In this document: piece after piece, positions 1 through 7,317 of the stretch
How positions within the stretch are numbered: the first letter of the stretch is position 1
Layout: the number at the start of each line of letters is the position of its first letter
Source: CAJQQK01 sp965224225
GTDB lineage: Bacteria; Pseudomonadota; Alphaproteobacteria; Rhizobiales; Hyphomicrobiaceae
Assembly: GCA_965224225.1 (NCBI GenBank)
Contig: CBDCZF010000029.1
Span: 248,001 to 312,000 of the forward strand
Length of the DNA stretch: 64,000 nucleotides
Direction of reading: 5' to 3'
The notes under the pieces: generated by a model
What the model was told of the DNA's origin: nothing
The model's database searches: none
What the model saw: only the letters and a program-made list of their open reading frames with translations
Position numbers and translations under genes: made by a program

Positions 1-687
1 GACCTCGTAGGCGCGTGCGGCCGCCCCCTTTACGACGGAGATGCGGAGCTTGCCCTCCTCGTCGACGAGCTTGGTGCCCGGCCACTTGGCGAGCCATTGA
101 GCCGCTGCAACCTTGTCACCGAGACCCGGCGTTTCCGCCTGCTCATAGAACGTCAACGCGGCGACCGTCTCCAAATCCGGTTGCAAAGCCAAATAGCCGT
201 ACAGCATGGATTGATAACCGGCCCCGTGCACGGGCAGCACGATGAGTGTCGTTTCAGTGTCCCGACGAACGAGATGAACAGCCGCCAGTTTGGCCCGTCG
301 CCCGATCCCCGCGATATCGGCATCTTTGGGAATTGCGATACTGGCTTGGGGGTCTGCTGCCGCAGCGCGCTGATCGAAAGTGTGCGCTGCTCGGTCTTTG
401 ACAATCGATCCCGTTGCAAGATCAACGAGGATGGTTTGGACGGGCAATTGGGCCTCGGGCTTTGCTCCGCGGGCTGGCGGCAGGCTCCGGAGCAACGCTG
501 CCATGCGAGCTTTGCGTTGTGCTTCCAGGTTTGCCTGCTGCTTCGGGCGCAATGTAACGGCCGCTACCGAAACGACGATTGCGCACGCCACCGACACGAT
601 CAGCACGACGACAATCGATTTAAACGGGCTCGTGTTCGGCAGGGCCAGCAGTTGGCGCCACCAGGTCACTGGATTGAATTCATTCAT
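1..687 (-). CDS. nqrC: Na+-translocating NADH:quinone reductase subunit C, partial (3' end outside window)
   Basis: This is the periplasm-facing flavin-carrying subunit of the Na+-pumping NQR complex, which passes electrons between NqrB and NqrD/E in the inner membrane. Reading the minus strand from the ATG at 687 gives MNEFNPVTWWRQ, one N-terminal membrane helix (about residues 22-45) and the family motif ETPGLGD near residue 180. The coding sequence runs off the window edge after about 229 codons. The covalent-FMN motif (SGAT type) is expected just past the edge, so it cannot be checked here. The start overlaps the end of nqrB by 8 bases, which indicates an operon. An ATG at 683 overlaps nqrB as ATGA but stops after five codons, so 687 is the start. 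Confidence 0.85.
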   Translation of the reverse strand, partial: MNEFNPVTWWRQLLALPNTSPFKSIVVVLIVSVACAIVVSVAAVTLRPKQQANLEAQRKARMAALLRSLPPARGAKPEAQLPVQTILVDLATGSIVKDRAAHTFDQRAAAADPQASIAIPKDADIAGIGRRAKLAAVHLVRRDTETTLIVLPVHGAGYQSMLYGYLALQPDLETVAALTFYEQAETPGLGDKVAAAQWLAKWPGTKLVDEEGKLRISVVKGAAARAYEV

Positions 688-1522
688 GGCGTCGCCCTCG
701 CTGCATTGCGTGGAGCTTGAGTGTGCAGCTATCGATCAAGGGTGCGAGAATGCCGGCGAGTAGGGTCGCAGCAATAACGATCTCCAAAGTCGGTGTGCCA
801 CCGCCCGCCAGCAGGGCCGTCGATGTGCCTGCAAATATCCCATAGATCCACCGCCCGGGATTGGTCGAGGCGGCGGCTACCGGGTCCGCTATTAAGAACA
901 CGAGGCCGAACAAGAATGCCGAAGACATCAGCGCGGTGGTCGGCAGGCTGGTTGCGATAAATGCAGATGTCAGAAGCAAGCCCGCGATCGCCCCGACAAC
1001 GACACGCCAGGAAATTAGTCCGACAGCAAGCAACAGGACCGCACCTGGAACGACCGACAGGCCGATTGCAAGTGTCAGCCCGGCAAGCGGCAGACTGGGA
1101 AAGGCAAAGATCAAAAACGCCAGCGCAACAGTTGCGGGATTGAGGAAATTGTGACCCCGGCTGCCAAATATTTCCTGACCGACGACTATCCCGAAACTGA
1201 GTGCGACCGCGAGTTGCCAGAGCGGAGTTGATGCCGGCAATGCAATGGCACAGGCGACAGCCATCACGACGCCGTCCGGATCGAATGGCTTCTGTCGGAC
1301 CTCGGCGAAAATGCGCTGCCAGACCGGCACGATGATAAGCGCAACGGTCAGGACCCAAAGCCATTCGGCGCCCCTTTCAACCGCCGCAACGACGAATGGG
1401 AATAGCAGCGCAATCAACTCGAGCACCGCAAGCGCATGCCCATTCAAACCCGAACGAATGGGAAAACTGGTCCGTGCCGGCGACCGACGGGTCCTCACGT
1501 GCCGGGCGATCAGATCCATCAT
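680..1522 (-). CDS. nqrB: NqrB/RnfD-family membrane subunit of Na+-NQR, short form
   Basis: This is an integral membrane subunit of the NQR2/RnfD/RnfE family, 280 residues with about eight hydrophobic segments. Family signatures are clear: GQEIFGSRGHNFLNPA near residue 116 (compare the GREVFGGTGRNFLNPA-like segment of NqrB) and ADPVAAASTNPGRWIYG near residue 212. Typical NqrB is about 400 residues and carries a covalent FMN on a threonine in an S(T)GAT motif. No such motif occurs here, and the segment after the NPA motif is shortened. The start overlaps the nqrA stop as ATGA, which indicates translational coupling. The family assignment is firm; whether it works as a normal NqrB is open. Confidence 0.85.
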   Translation of the reverse strand: MMDLIARHVRTRRSPARTSFPIRSGLNGHALAVLELIALLFPFVVAAVERGAEWLWVLTVALIIVPVWQRIFAEVRQKPFDPDGVVMAVACAIALPASTPLWQLAVALSFGIVVGQEIFGSRGHNFLNPATVALAFLIFAFPSLPLAGLTLAIGLSVVPGAVLLLAVGLISWRVVVGAIAGLLLTSAFIATSLPTTALMSSAFLFGLVFLIADPVAAASTNPGRWIYGIFAGTSTALLAGGGTPTLEIVIAATLLAGILAPLIDSCTLKLHAMQRGRRHE

Positions 1523-2769
1523 TCGATCTCCCCGAGCACGGCGCGCAACAGCGGTGCGTAATCAACGCCTGACGGGCAGACATGGCTGAGCAGCGCAACA
1601 TCGCTTTCCGCCAGTTCGAGGCAGCCGAGTTGCTCTGCCGCCTCAGCATCACCGACGCTGAGTGCCCGCAATAACGGCACGGGCGGGATGTCGAACGCCA
1701 TGACGTCTTCGTGCGCGGCAACCGGGATGATCGCACCGGTCCGGCCGTCACCGAATGCCCGCAACAGTCGGGCCAGGAAGCCTCGAGCAAACCAATCCTG
1801 GTTCTGAGGGAGGGCGCCGACTTGAAGGTGATAGCGCCCGAGAAATCTCGCGGGACGACCGGAAAGTACTGATCCCGACACAATGCTAACTTCGCCGTCG
1901 ACACATCTGTGCTTGGCAAGTTCATTGAGATCGGCGCCGAGATGCGTGCGCACGAGACAGGGTTCGCGCACCGCCGGTCCGGCTAGGGCAACGACGCGCT
2001 CCGACCAGATCCGTCCCGTCATGAAAAGCCTGCCAATGGCGATGACATCCTGATAGCCGATGTGCCAGACTTGGCGCGTCCGGCTGACCGGCATCAGTTT
2101 GTGGATGTGTGTTCCCGGAAGGCCTGCCGGATGTGGTCCTGAAAATTCCACGAATTGCGCGCGATCTATGTCACCTGGGACTGGCGCCCCGGAAGCCACG
2201 CACACGAACAATGGCCCTGCAGGCAGGCTGCCGATGGCTTCCAACCCAACGCCAAAAGGACCGGCTTCATCACGCAATATCGTTGCAGGATCGGCAGACA
2301 GCGGTTCCGTGTCCATCGCCGTAACAAAGATCGCTGCGGGCTCGGCGGCCGGGTCCGGGATCCGTTCAAATGGGCGGCTGCGAAATGCCGGCCATTGACC
2401 GGCCTCGAGCAGGAGGCGGCGCACGCCGTCACCATCGGATGACTTCGGCACCTCGAAGCGGCTGGCCTGTTCGTTCGTTTGGTCCGCTTCGATTGTGATG
2501 ATGTCGAGTGTGCGCCTCGGACCACGGCGGACCTCTGAGACGCGGCCACTGACCGGCGCTGCAAAGGCAAGCTCCGGACGTCGGCTATCGACGAAGAGGG
2601 TCTGGCCGGCCAACACTTTGTCGCCGGTCTCGACCTCAAAAGTGGGACGCACGTCCGGAATGTCGCTGCCGACAAGCGCCACCAAGCGCGTCGAAAGCAC
2701 ATGGTGAATTTCCTGGACCGGCTTCCCCGGCAAATAGAGGTCTCGACCGCGCCCAATGGCGATTTGCAT
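1519..2769 (-). CDS. nqrA: Na+-translocating NADH:quinone reductase subunit A
   Basis: NqrA is the peripheral cytoplasmic subunit associated with ubiquinone reduction in Na+-NQR. The 416-residue protein starts MQIAIGRGRDLYLPG and keeps the family blocks AAPVSGRVSEVRRG, AIFVTAMDTEPL, SGPHPAGLPGTHIHKL, YQDVIAIGRLF and, near the end, VCPSGVDY. The ATG at 2769 matches the family N-terminus better than the upstream TTG at 2787. It is the first gene of an overlapping nqrA-nqrB-nqrC run. A FNR/FixK-type box lies about 90 bases upstream, with a possible -10 AATAGT at 2835-2830 at the spacing expected of a class II FNR promoter. This suggests induction under low oxygen. Confidence 0.92.
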   Translation of the reverse strand: MQIAIGRGRDLYLPGKPVQEIHHVLSTRLVALVGSDIPDVRPTFEVETGDKVLAGQTLFVDSRRPELAFAAPVSGRVSEVRRGPRRTLDIITIEADQTNEQASRFEVPKSSDGDGVRRLLLEAGQWPAFRSRPFERIPDPAAEPAAIFVTAMDTEPLSADPATILRDEAGPFGVGLEAIGSLPAGPLFVCVASGAPVPGDIDRAQFVEFSGPHPAGLPGTHIHKLMPVSRTRQVWHIGYQDVIAIGRLFMTGRIWSERVVALAGPAVREPCLVRTHLGADLNELAKHRCVDGEVSIVSGSVLSGRPARFLGRYHLQVGALPQNQDWFARGFLARLLRAFGDGRTGAIIPVAAHEDVMAFDIPPVPLLRALSVGDAEAAEQLGCLELAESDVALLSHVCPSGVDYAPLLRAVLGEIE

Positions 2770-2858
2770 TTCCGCAACTTTCCGCAAACTGGCCTTTCAA
2801 AGAAGCCCCGAGAATGACCATTGGATTTCACTATTGGATCTCTTGTCCGTGCCGAACA

Positions 2859-2872
2859 ATGACCTCGATCAA
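2859..2872 (-). promoter_or_regulatory. FNR/FixK-type box facing nqrA
   Basis: On the minus strand the sequence reads TTGATCGAGGTCAT, one base from a symmetric TTGAT-N4-RTCAA box. Its centre is about 42 bases from a transcription start predicted from a -10-like AATAGT at 2835-2830. It is almost identical to the box at 2971-2984, which faces the other way. Known: FNR, FixK and Anr regulators bind TTGAT-N4-ATCAA. Inferred: this copy drives nqrABC. Confidence 0.5.
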
Positions 2873-2970
2873 CAACCCGTCGACGAGAGCCAGGACCGTT
2901 GACCGGACATTTTCGAACAACTGATCGTCATTCAGTTCGCAGCACTGTTTGCGATTGTCATTGGATACGC

Positions 2971-2984
2971 TTGATCGAGGTCAA
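2971..2984 (+). promoter_or_regulatory. FNR/FixK-type box upstream of the universal stress protein gene
   Basis: TTGATCGAGGTCAA is a near-perfect TTGAT-N4-ATCAA palindrome with one substitution in the right half. Its centre lies 72 bases upstream of the ATG at 3050, leaving room for a class II start about 31 bases before the gene. I see no convincing -10. Universal stress protein genes are common targets of oxygen-responsive Crp/Fnr regulators, so the context fits. Confidence 0.6.
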
Positions 2985-3049
2985 GGTCTCGTGACGAGCC
3001 GTCTGCACACTGGCGGCAAGTCGTTCAAGCGGGAAATGTTAGGAGGACA

Positions 3050-3514
3050 ATGGCAATGTTTGAACACATCCTGGTGCCCGTAGACGGGTCGTCCCATGCC
3101 AATCGAGCCATCGACGTTGCGGCCGCCTTGTCTGAAAAGTTCGGCTCGAAGCTGACCCTTATTCACGTGCAGGCGCGTTCCGGCACTGACCAGGTCCCGG
3201 ACGATCTCAAGGAATTCGCGCGTATTGAGCATCTCGCAGTAAACGAAGCCCAGATTCTGGGGAATGTGGCGCAAGCGATCGTCGCGCGCGCGGCAGACCG
3301 AGCTAGGTTCGCTAACGTCAAACAGCTGGAAACGACTGTTGAATTCGGCGACCCGGCAACAAAGATCGTCGATTTCGCGGTGTCCAACAAAGCCGATACG
3401 ATTGTCATGGGGCGCCGCGGCCTCGGTGATTTAGCCGGCCTGCTGCTCGGCTCCGTCTCGCACAAGATCGCACAGCGAACCGACCGGGTTTGTATTACGG
3501 TCGAGGCGGAGTGA
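3050..3514 (+). CDS. Universal stress protein, UspA family
   Basis: A single Usp domain of 154 residues. It starts MAMFEHILVPVDGSSHANRAI and ends with the nucleotide-binding motif G-x2-G-x9-G-S in MGRRGLGDLAGLLLGSVSHK, so it belongs to the ATP-binding type of Usp. These cytoplasmic proteins support survival under stress and energy limitation. A strong ribosome binding site (AGGAGG, 3041-3046) precedes the ATG. It diverges from nqrABC with a FNR/FixK-type box between them and is followed by a 12-bp hairpin. The exact role cannot be read from sequence. Confidence 0.93.
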   Translation: MAMFEHILVPVDGSSHANRAIDVAAALSEKFGSKLTLIHVQARSGTDQVPDDLKEFARIEHLAVNEAQILGNVAQAIVARAADRARFANVKQLETTVEFGDPATKIVDFAVSNKADTIVMGRRGLGDLAGLLLGSVSHKIAQRTDRVCITVEAE

Positions 3515-3540
3515 TCGCTGCCGACAAGACCGAAAGGTCT

Positions 3541-3577
3541 CCGATCGGACGGTTCCTCATCGATGCCGTCCGATCGG
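3541..3577 (+). terminator. Hairpin after the universal stress protein gene
   Basis: CCGATCGGACGG (3541-3552) and CCGTCCGATCGG (3566-3577) form a perfect 12-bp stem with a 13-base loop, 27 bases after the stop codon. There is no T-run after it; the sequence passes straight into the MITE, which may have displaced the original tail. It is either a terminator lacking a U-tract or an mRNA 3' stabiliser. Confidence 0.5.
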
Positions 3578-3579
3578 GC

Positions 3580-3843
3580 TAGTGCTCTGTATCACCTTAA
3601 ATGACGGCCTAGGACGTCCAGGCATCGCCGGTGGCGGTGTTGCGGTGGGCGCGGTGATGTGGTTCATCATAAGACCGCCGCGGCGCCGTCACCGGCGATG
3701 CCTGGGCGCCTTCGGTCACGCGTCTTGGCTCGTGAGTTCGTCAGCCCCGCTCGACGATGCACCGCATCGCCTTCGCAAGCCTTCCTGCTCACGAGCCAAG
3801 ACGCATGATCCTAGGCCGTCATTTAAGGTGATACAGAGCACTA
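3580..3843. mobile_element. MITE-like element with IS630-type target site
   Basis: A 260-bp element (3582-3841) bounded by perfect 33-bp terminal inverted repeats (3582-3614 and 3809-3841, beginning GTGCTCTGTATCACC). It is flanked by TA on both sides within the context CTA-element-TAG. IS630/Tc1-type elements insert into CTAG and duplicate TA, so the ends fit that family. Inside are two further perfect inverted repeats: 16 bp (3618-3633 with 3690-3705) and 17 bp (3720-3736 with 3788-3804). There is no transposase gene, so any movement would be in trans. The whole element could fold into a long branched hairpin. It fills the 326-base gap between two convergent genes. Confidence 0.85.
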
Positions 3844-5424
3844 GTTAGTCGGCCTTTCTTCCAACAAACGCCGCAGAGCTTCCACCGGTACGCCGAAATT
3901 GGAGCCGCCGTATTCAGGTATGATCGCGGAGTTGACGGCGACCACGGATCCGTCGGTATCCAGGACGGGACCACCCGAGCCGCCATAAGTCGTTTCGGCA
4001 TCGTAAACGATCGATTCCTGCGAGACGCGGCCGACGATCCCTCGGCTGGCCAACGGTATGATGCGATGTACGGCGGACAGGCGCTCGGCAATCTTCCAGA
4101 AATCGGTCACGCCGTCCTTTTCCAGTTCGCGGATGAAATTCGCGCCGGCGTGAGCCACCATCGAACGAATGCCCGCTGGATACCCGATCAACACAACATC
4201 TTCGCCGGACCGCGGCACCCGCCTCGAAAGTTTGAGCCCAGGCACACCCGCTAGGGGTGTCTTGAGACGCAACAAGGCGACGTCGGCCGTATCGCTCGAA
4301 CGAACCAGTACGACGTCCCGGCCGTCTTTGCCGTCCGTGAAATAGGCAACGAACTTCGTTGGCACGGGCTCGAGCCCATTGCTGACAAGTGCCTTGACAT
4401 TGGTGTCATAAAGCCAAGGCTCGCCGACATGCCGACTGGTGGCGATCATACCACCGTCTCCGACGACGAACCCGGTGCCTGTGAACTGACGCTCGGCGAC
4501 TTTGCCCTTACCGGCGAGGGACAAGAGCGGAACGCCGTTTGGAAGAACCAACAGGGTGCCATCCGGTCCAACGACATGGCGCAGCATCCTTCCAGTGGCC
4601 TTTTGGCGAAAGGCATAAGCGCCCTGCAGGAACAGTATCGATGATCGTGATCGGGCGATGACGTTTGCGACCGCCGTCGAGCGCTCTTCGAGCGTCGAGA
4701 TTCGCTTTGCCGTGCGGCTCATACGACCACTGAGTTCCTCGCGCAATTCCTGTAGGTCGCGAGGCGTCAGCGCATCTTGCCTGGTCTGTACCAGCAGCTT
4801 GGCGAACCCCTCGAGCTGAGCGGTGCCGGTTTCGATCCTTTCGCGCAGTAAGGCGGTGATACGCGATTGCTGCCAGGCAAGCACGCCGAGCAGAACTAGT
4901 GCAAGAAATACACCAAGGCGAAACAGCAGCGTCGTTTGACGCCCGATTCGCTCGAAAACCTGAGACGCGACCACCTTGAACCGGCTGGCCAGCGGCTGGC
5001 GGCTGGATTGCATGTAGGCCGCTGCGTCACTCAGAATTTCCGTGACGTCGGCGCGCGGTTCCAGGCCGTCACAATAGATGCGAACCCGGGAGATCGGCCC
5101 CGTTTCGCCGAACTCTATCGTATCGTTGTGGCGCAAGGTTGCGTGGTTTCTCGGGCGGCCGTTTATCCACATTTTCTGACCATCCGCCGCCTCGATCTCG
5201 AACGCCCCCTCCGAGCGTTGGATGCGGGCGACCAGCTGGCCATCGTTGTCCGTGGCATCTTCAGCCGTGACTTCGAGCAAGCGGCCGGGCCGCAGCACCA
5301 CATTCAGCAATCTCTCGGCAAGCCACGTCACCTGCCCCCGCGAGGGGCCCGTCAAATGCTCCAGAACGACCATCGATCGACCGGCGGATCTGGCCCCCTT
5401 TTCGTGCATTTCATCCGAAGCCAT
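3841..5424 (-). CDS. Membrane-anchored trypsin-like serine protease with FHA-like N-terminal domain
   Basis: This 527-residue protein has three parts. Residues about 18-120 resemble an FHA domain (NGRPRNHATLRHNDTIEFGE), followed by a membrane helix (about 165-185) and a probable coiled coil (190-255). The C-terminal half is a trypsin-like protease of the HtrA type without a PDZ domain: His332 in ATSRHVG, Asp381 in DVALLRL and Ser483 in GGSGGP. With the FHA part in the cytoplasm the protease would face the periplasm, as expected for signal-dependent proteolysis; that topology is inferred. The TAG stop lies on the MITE boundary, and because the target CTAG is restored, the protein end is unchanged by the insertion. 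It converges on the universal stress protein gene. The substrate is unknown. Confidence 0.8.
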   Translation of the reverse strand: MASDEMHEKGARSAGRSMVVLEHLTGPSRGQVTWLAERLLNVVLRPGRLLEVTAEDATDNDGQLVARIQRSEGAFEIEAADGQKMWINGRPRNHATLRHNDTIEFGETGPISRVRIYCDGLEPRADVTEILSDAAAYMQSSRQPLASRFKVVASQVFERIGRQTTLLFRLGVFLALVLLGVLAWQQSRITALLRERIETGTAQLEGFAKLLVQTRQDALTPRDLQELREELSGRMSRTAKRISTLEERSTAVANVIARSRSSILFLQGAYAFRQKATGRMLRHVVGPDGTLLVLPNGVPLLSLAGKGKVAERQFTGTGFVVGDGGMIATSRHVGEPWLYDTNVKALVSNGLEPVPTKFVAYFTDGKDGRDVVLVRSSDTADVALLRLKTPLAGVPGLKLSRRVPRSGEDVVLIGYPAGIRSMVAHAGANFIRELEKDGVTDFWKIAERLSAVHRIIPLASRGIVGRVSQESIVYDAETTYGGSGGPVLDTDGSVVAVNSAIIPEYGGSNFGVPVEALRRLLEERPTN

Positions 5425-5542
5425 CGCTTATCGTATCCGCTGGTATCGTCGGCCTGCTTGGATTCACGCTCGTATCGCGAATTCTGATGGCAGCTGCATG
5501 CGCCCTTCAATTTGCGCGCGGTGGAGCCCGCGAACCGAGAGC

Positions 5543-6634
5543 TCAATAGCCCTGCCGCAGTGGGGCACGTGTCATCATCAGTTCGGCAATGTTTTCCGAA
5601 TTGACGTAGCCCTTCAGCCGCTGATCATCTCCAATGACGGCGACCACGGGGGCCTTCTCCTGGCGCAGCAATTCGAAGACGTTTGTGAGGCCCTCTTTAT
5701 CACTGACCGTCGGAACATTCTGAATCATTGCATCGCGGATTGGCGTTGCACCACCTTTCTCACGAAGCGTTTGGACTAAGCTCTCTCGCGTCAGCACACC
5801 AAGCAGTTGGCCGTCCGGATCGACAACCAGGAACTCCTGCTGCGTGGTGGCAAGCAGCTTGCCCACGGCGGCATCCAGATCATCATCGGGTCGCAGCGGA
5901 GCGTGCATGCTGATCATGGCATCTTTCGCCGTGTAGCCACGCGTCAGCGTCCTTGCTTCAACGTAGCCGGCTTCACCGCTGGCTGCCAGGAAGATGAACA
6001 GTGCAACCAGGATTAGAAGCGGGTTTCCAAGCAGGCCGAGGACACCGAACAGGATGGCTATGCCTTGCCCGATCGATGCTGCAAGCCGGGTTGCGGCCGC
6101 ATAGTCCATTCTTAATGCCAGGATGGCGCGCAACACTCGCCCGCCATCCATTGGGAATGCCGGGATGAGGTTAAAAACCAGCAATGCAACGTTGGCATAG
6201 GCGACCTGCGATATCAGATCGACCGGTGTTCGTTCGAGGCTCTCGAGCCTCGCAAAGTCTATTTGCTCGCGGAACAGGCCGATCAGGATCAGTGCAATGA
6301 CCAGGTTGACTGCCGGTCCGGCGAGGGCAACGGCGATTTCCTGCGTTGGCTTTTCCGGCATTCGTTCCATCGACGCGACACCGCCGATCGGCAGCAGGGT
6401 CACGTCTCGTGTTTCGATGCCGAAACGGCGCGCGACAAGAATATGGCCAAACTCGTGAAGCACCACGCAAGCGAAGAGAATGAAGATGAAGACCACGCCG
6501 TAGAGTGCTTCCTGTGGTCCACCTTTGAGCCAGTAGAGCGTCCCGATCCATGCCAGCAAAAGAAAGAACGTCGGATGAATGCGCACCGCCGTTCCAGCAA
6601 TCTCGAACAGTTTGAACGATCCGCCGGCGATCAT
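5543..6634 (-). CDS. Site-2-type intramembrane metalloprotease (M50) with tandem CBS domains
   Basis: A 363-residue SpoIVFB-like intramembrane zinc protease. The zinc motif HEFGH is at residues 60-64, and the third ligand is Asp163 in NLIPAFPMDGGR. About six hydrophobic segments fill the first 220 residues, and residues about 230-355 hold a pair of CBS domains that probably sense adenine nucleotides. Known: members of this subfamily occur beside universal stress proteins in dormancy regulons such as the mycobacterial DosR set. A FNR/FixK-type box lies about 190 bases upstream, shared with the divergent gene at 6956. The natural substrate (often an anti-sigma factor) cannot be predicted. Confidence 0.9.
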   Translation of the reverse strand: MIAGGSFKLFEIAGTAVRIHPTFFLLLAWIGTLYWLKGGPQEALYGVVFIFILFACVVLHEFGHILVARRFGIETRDVTLLPIGGVASMERMPEKPTQEIAVALAGPAVNLVIALILIGLFREQIDFARLESLERTPVDLISQVAYANVALLVFNLIPAFPMDGGRVLRAILALRMDYAAATRLAASIGQGIAILFGVLGLLGNPLLILVALFIFLAASGEAGYVEARTLTRGYTAKDAMISMHAPLRPDDDLDAAVGKLLATTQQEFLVVDPDGQLLGVLTRESLVQTLREKGGATPIRDAMIQNVPTVSDKEGLTNVFELLRQEKAPVVAVIGDDQRLKGYVNSENIAELMMTRAPLRQGY

Positions 6635-6820
6635 GTGACTTGTTCCTATTCACGCGACGCCCAACACCCGATTGAAAAGCCAATTGACGCGACCATACTG
6701 CAGGATCGCCTGGCCGGGTTCTTTTATCACCACGCGGCGTGGGCTGAAGTCTGAGCATTACCTCCAAGTTCCGAAGGCAACCAATTCTGGACAGTTTTCA
6801 AATAACGATCATTGTGTTCC

Positions 6821-6834
6821 TTGATCGATGTCAA
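6821..6834. promoter_or_regulatory. FNR/FixK-type box between the M50 protease gene and the small protein gene
   Basis: TTGATCGATGTCAA matches TTGAT-N4-ATCAA with one substitution and differs from the box at 2971-2984 only in the spacer. The 321-base gap 6635-6955 holds this box and nothing else I can recognise. It could serve either divergent gene; no clear -10 decides the direction. Confidence 0.6.
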
Positions 6835-6955
6835 TCGACCGCAAAGCCTGTTTCACTTCGGAAGGTTTGACGAGAATCAATTGTCGGCTCTCTCAAATGC
6901 GCTAGGGGATCAACTGTTCGCTGAGTTCAAATTCCGACATTAGCAGAGGTTGGCC

Positions 6956-7258
6956 ATGGGAAGTGCATCCGAAGCATCCGCTGACAGAACTGAGATGACC
7001 GAGACAAGCTTTCACCCAAACGTCTTGGACGAGCTTCCGGATTCAGCACTACTCGGGCTCGAGACCCAGATTGCCAGACTGACTAATGCCATGGCCATGG
7101 CCATCGAGGAATTTGACCTGCCGGCGCAACAGGCGATCCATGATCTCAAGGCAGAACTTGGCGAACGTATCGAGTATCAACTCGACGAGCGCCGGCACGC
7201 TGTCGAGGCGCGGCGTGAGCGACTCAATATCAAAGCGGAAGCGCAGGGAACAGAATGA
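6956..7258 (+). CDS. Small helical hypothetical protein
   Basis: A protein of 100 residues starting MGSASEASADRTEM. The ATG at 6956 has AGAGG six bases upstream; an in-frame TTG at 6950 abuts that site and is less likely. The second half (ARLTNAMAMAIEEFDLPAQQ to the end) is rich in Glu, Arg, Leu and Ala and should form long amphipathic helices, possibly a coiled coil. It has no signal peptide or membrane segment. I do not recognise the family. Its divergent promoter region carries a FNR/FixK-type box, so it may belong to the same low-oxygen response as the neighbouring protease. Confidence 0.65.
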   Translation: MGSASEASADRTEMTETSFHPNVLDELPDSALLGLETQIARLTNAMAMAIEEFDLPAQQAIHDLKAELGERIEYQLDERRHAVEARRERLNIKAEAQGTE

Positions 7259-7317
7259 TGTAGAGTCGGCGATTTCGGTCCCGACGCTTGTTCAACACCG
7301 TCTGCCGGCGCTGTCGA

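Noticed and set aside
3582..3848. 88-codon open frame inside the MITE
   Set aside because: The frame is made by the inverted repeats and palindromes; no similarity and no ribosome binding site.
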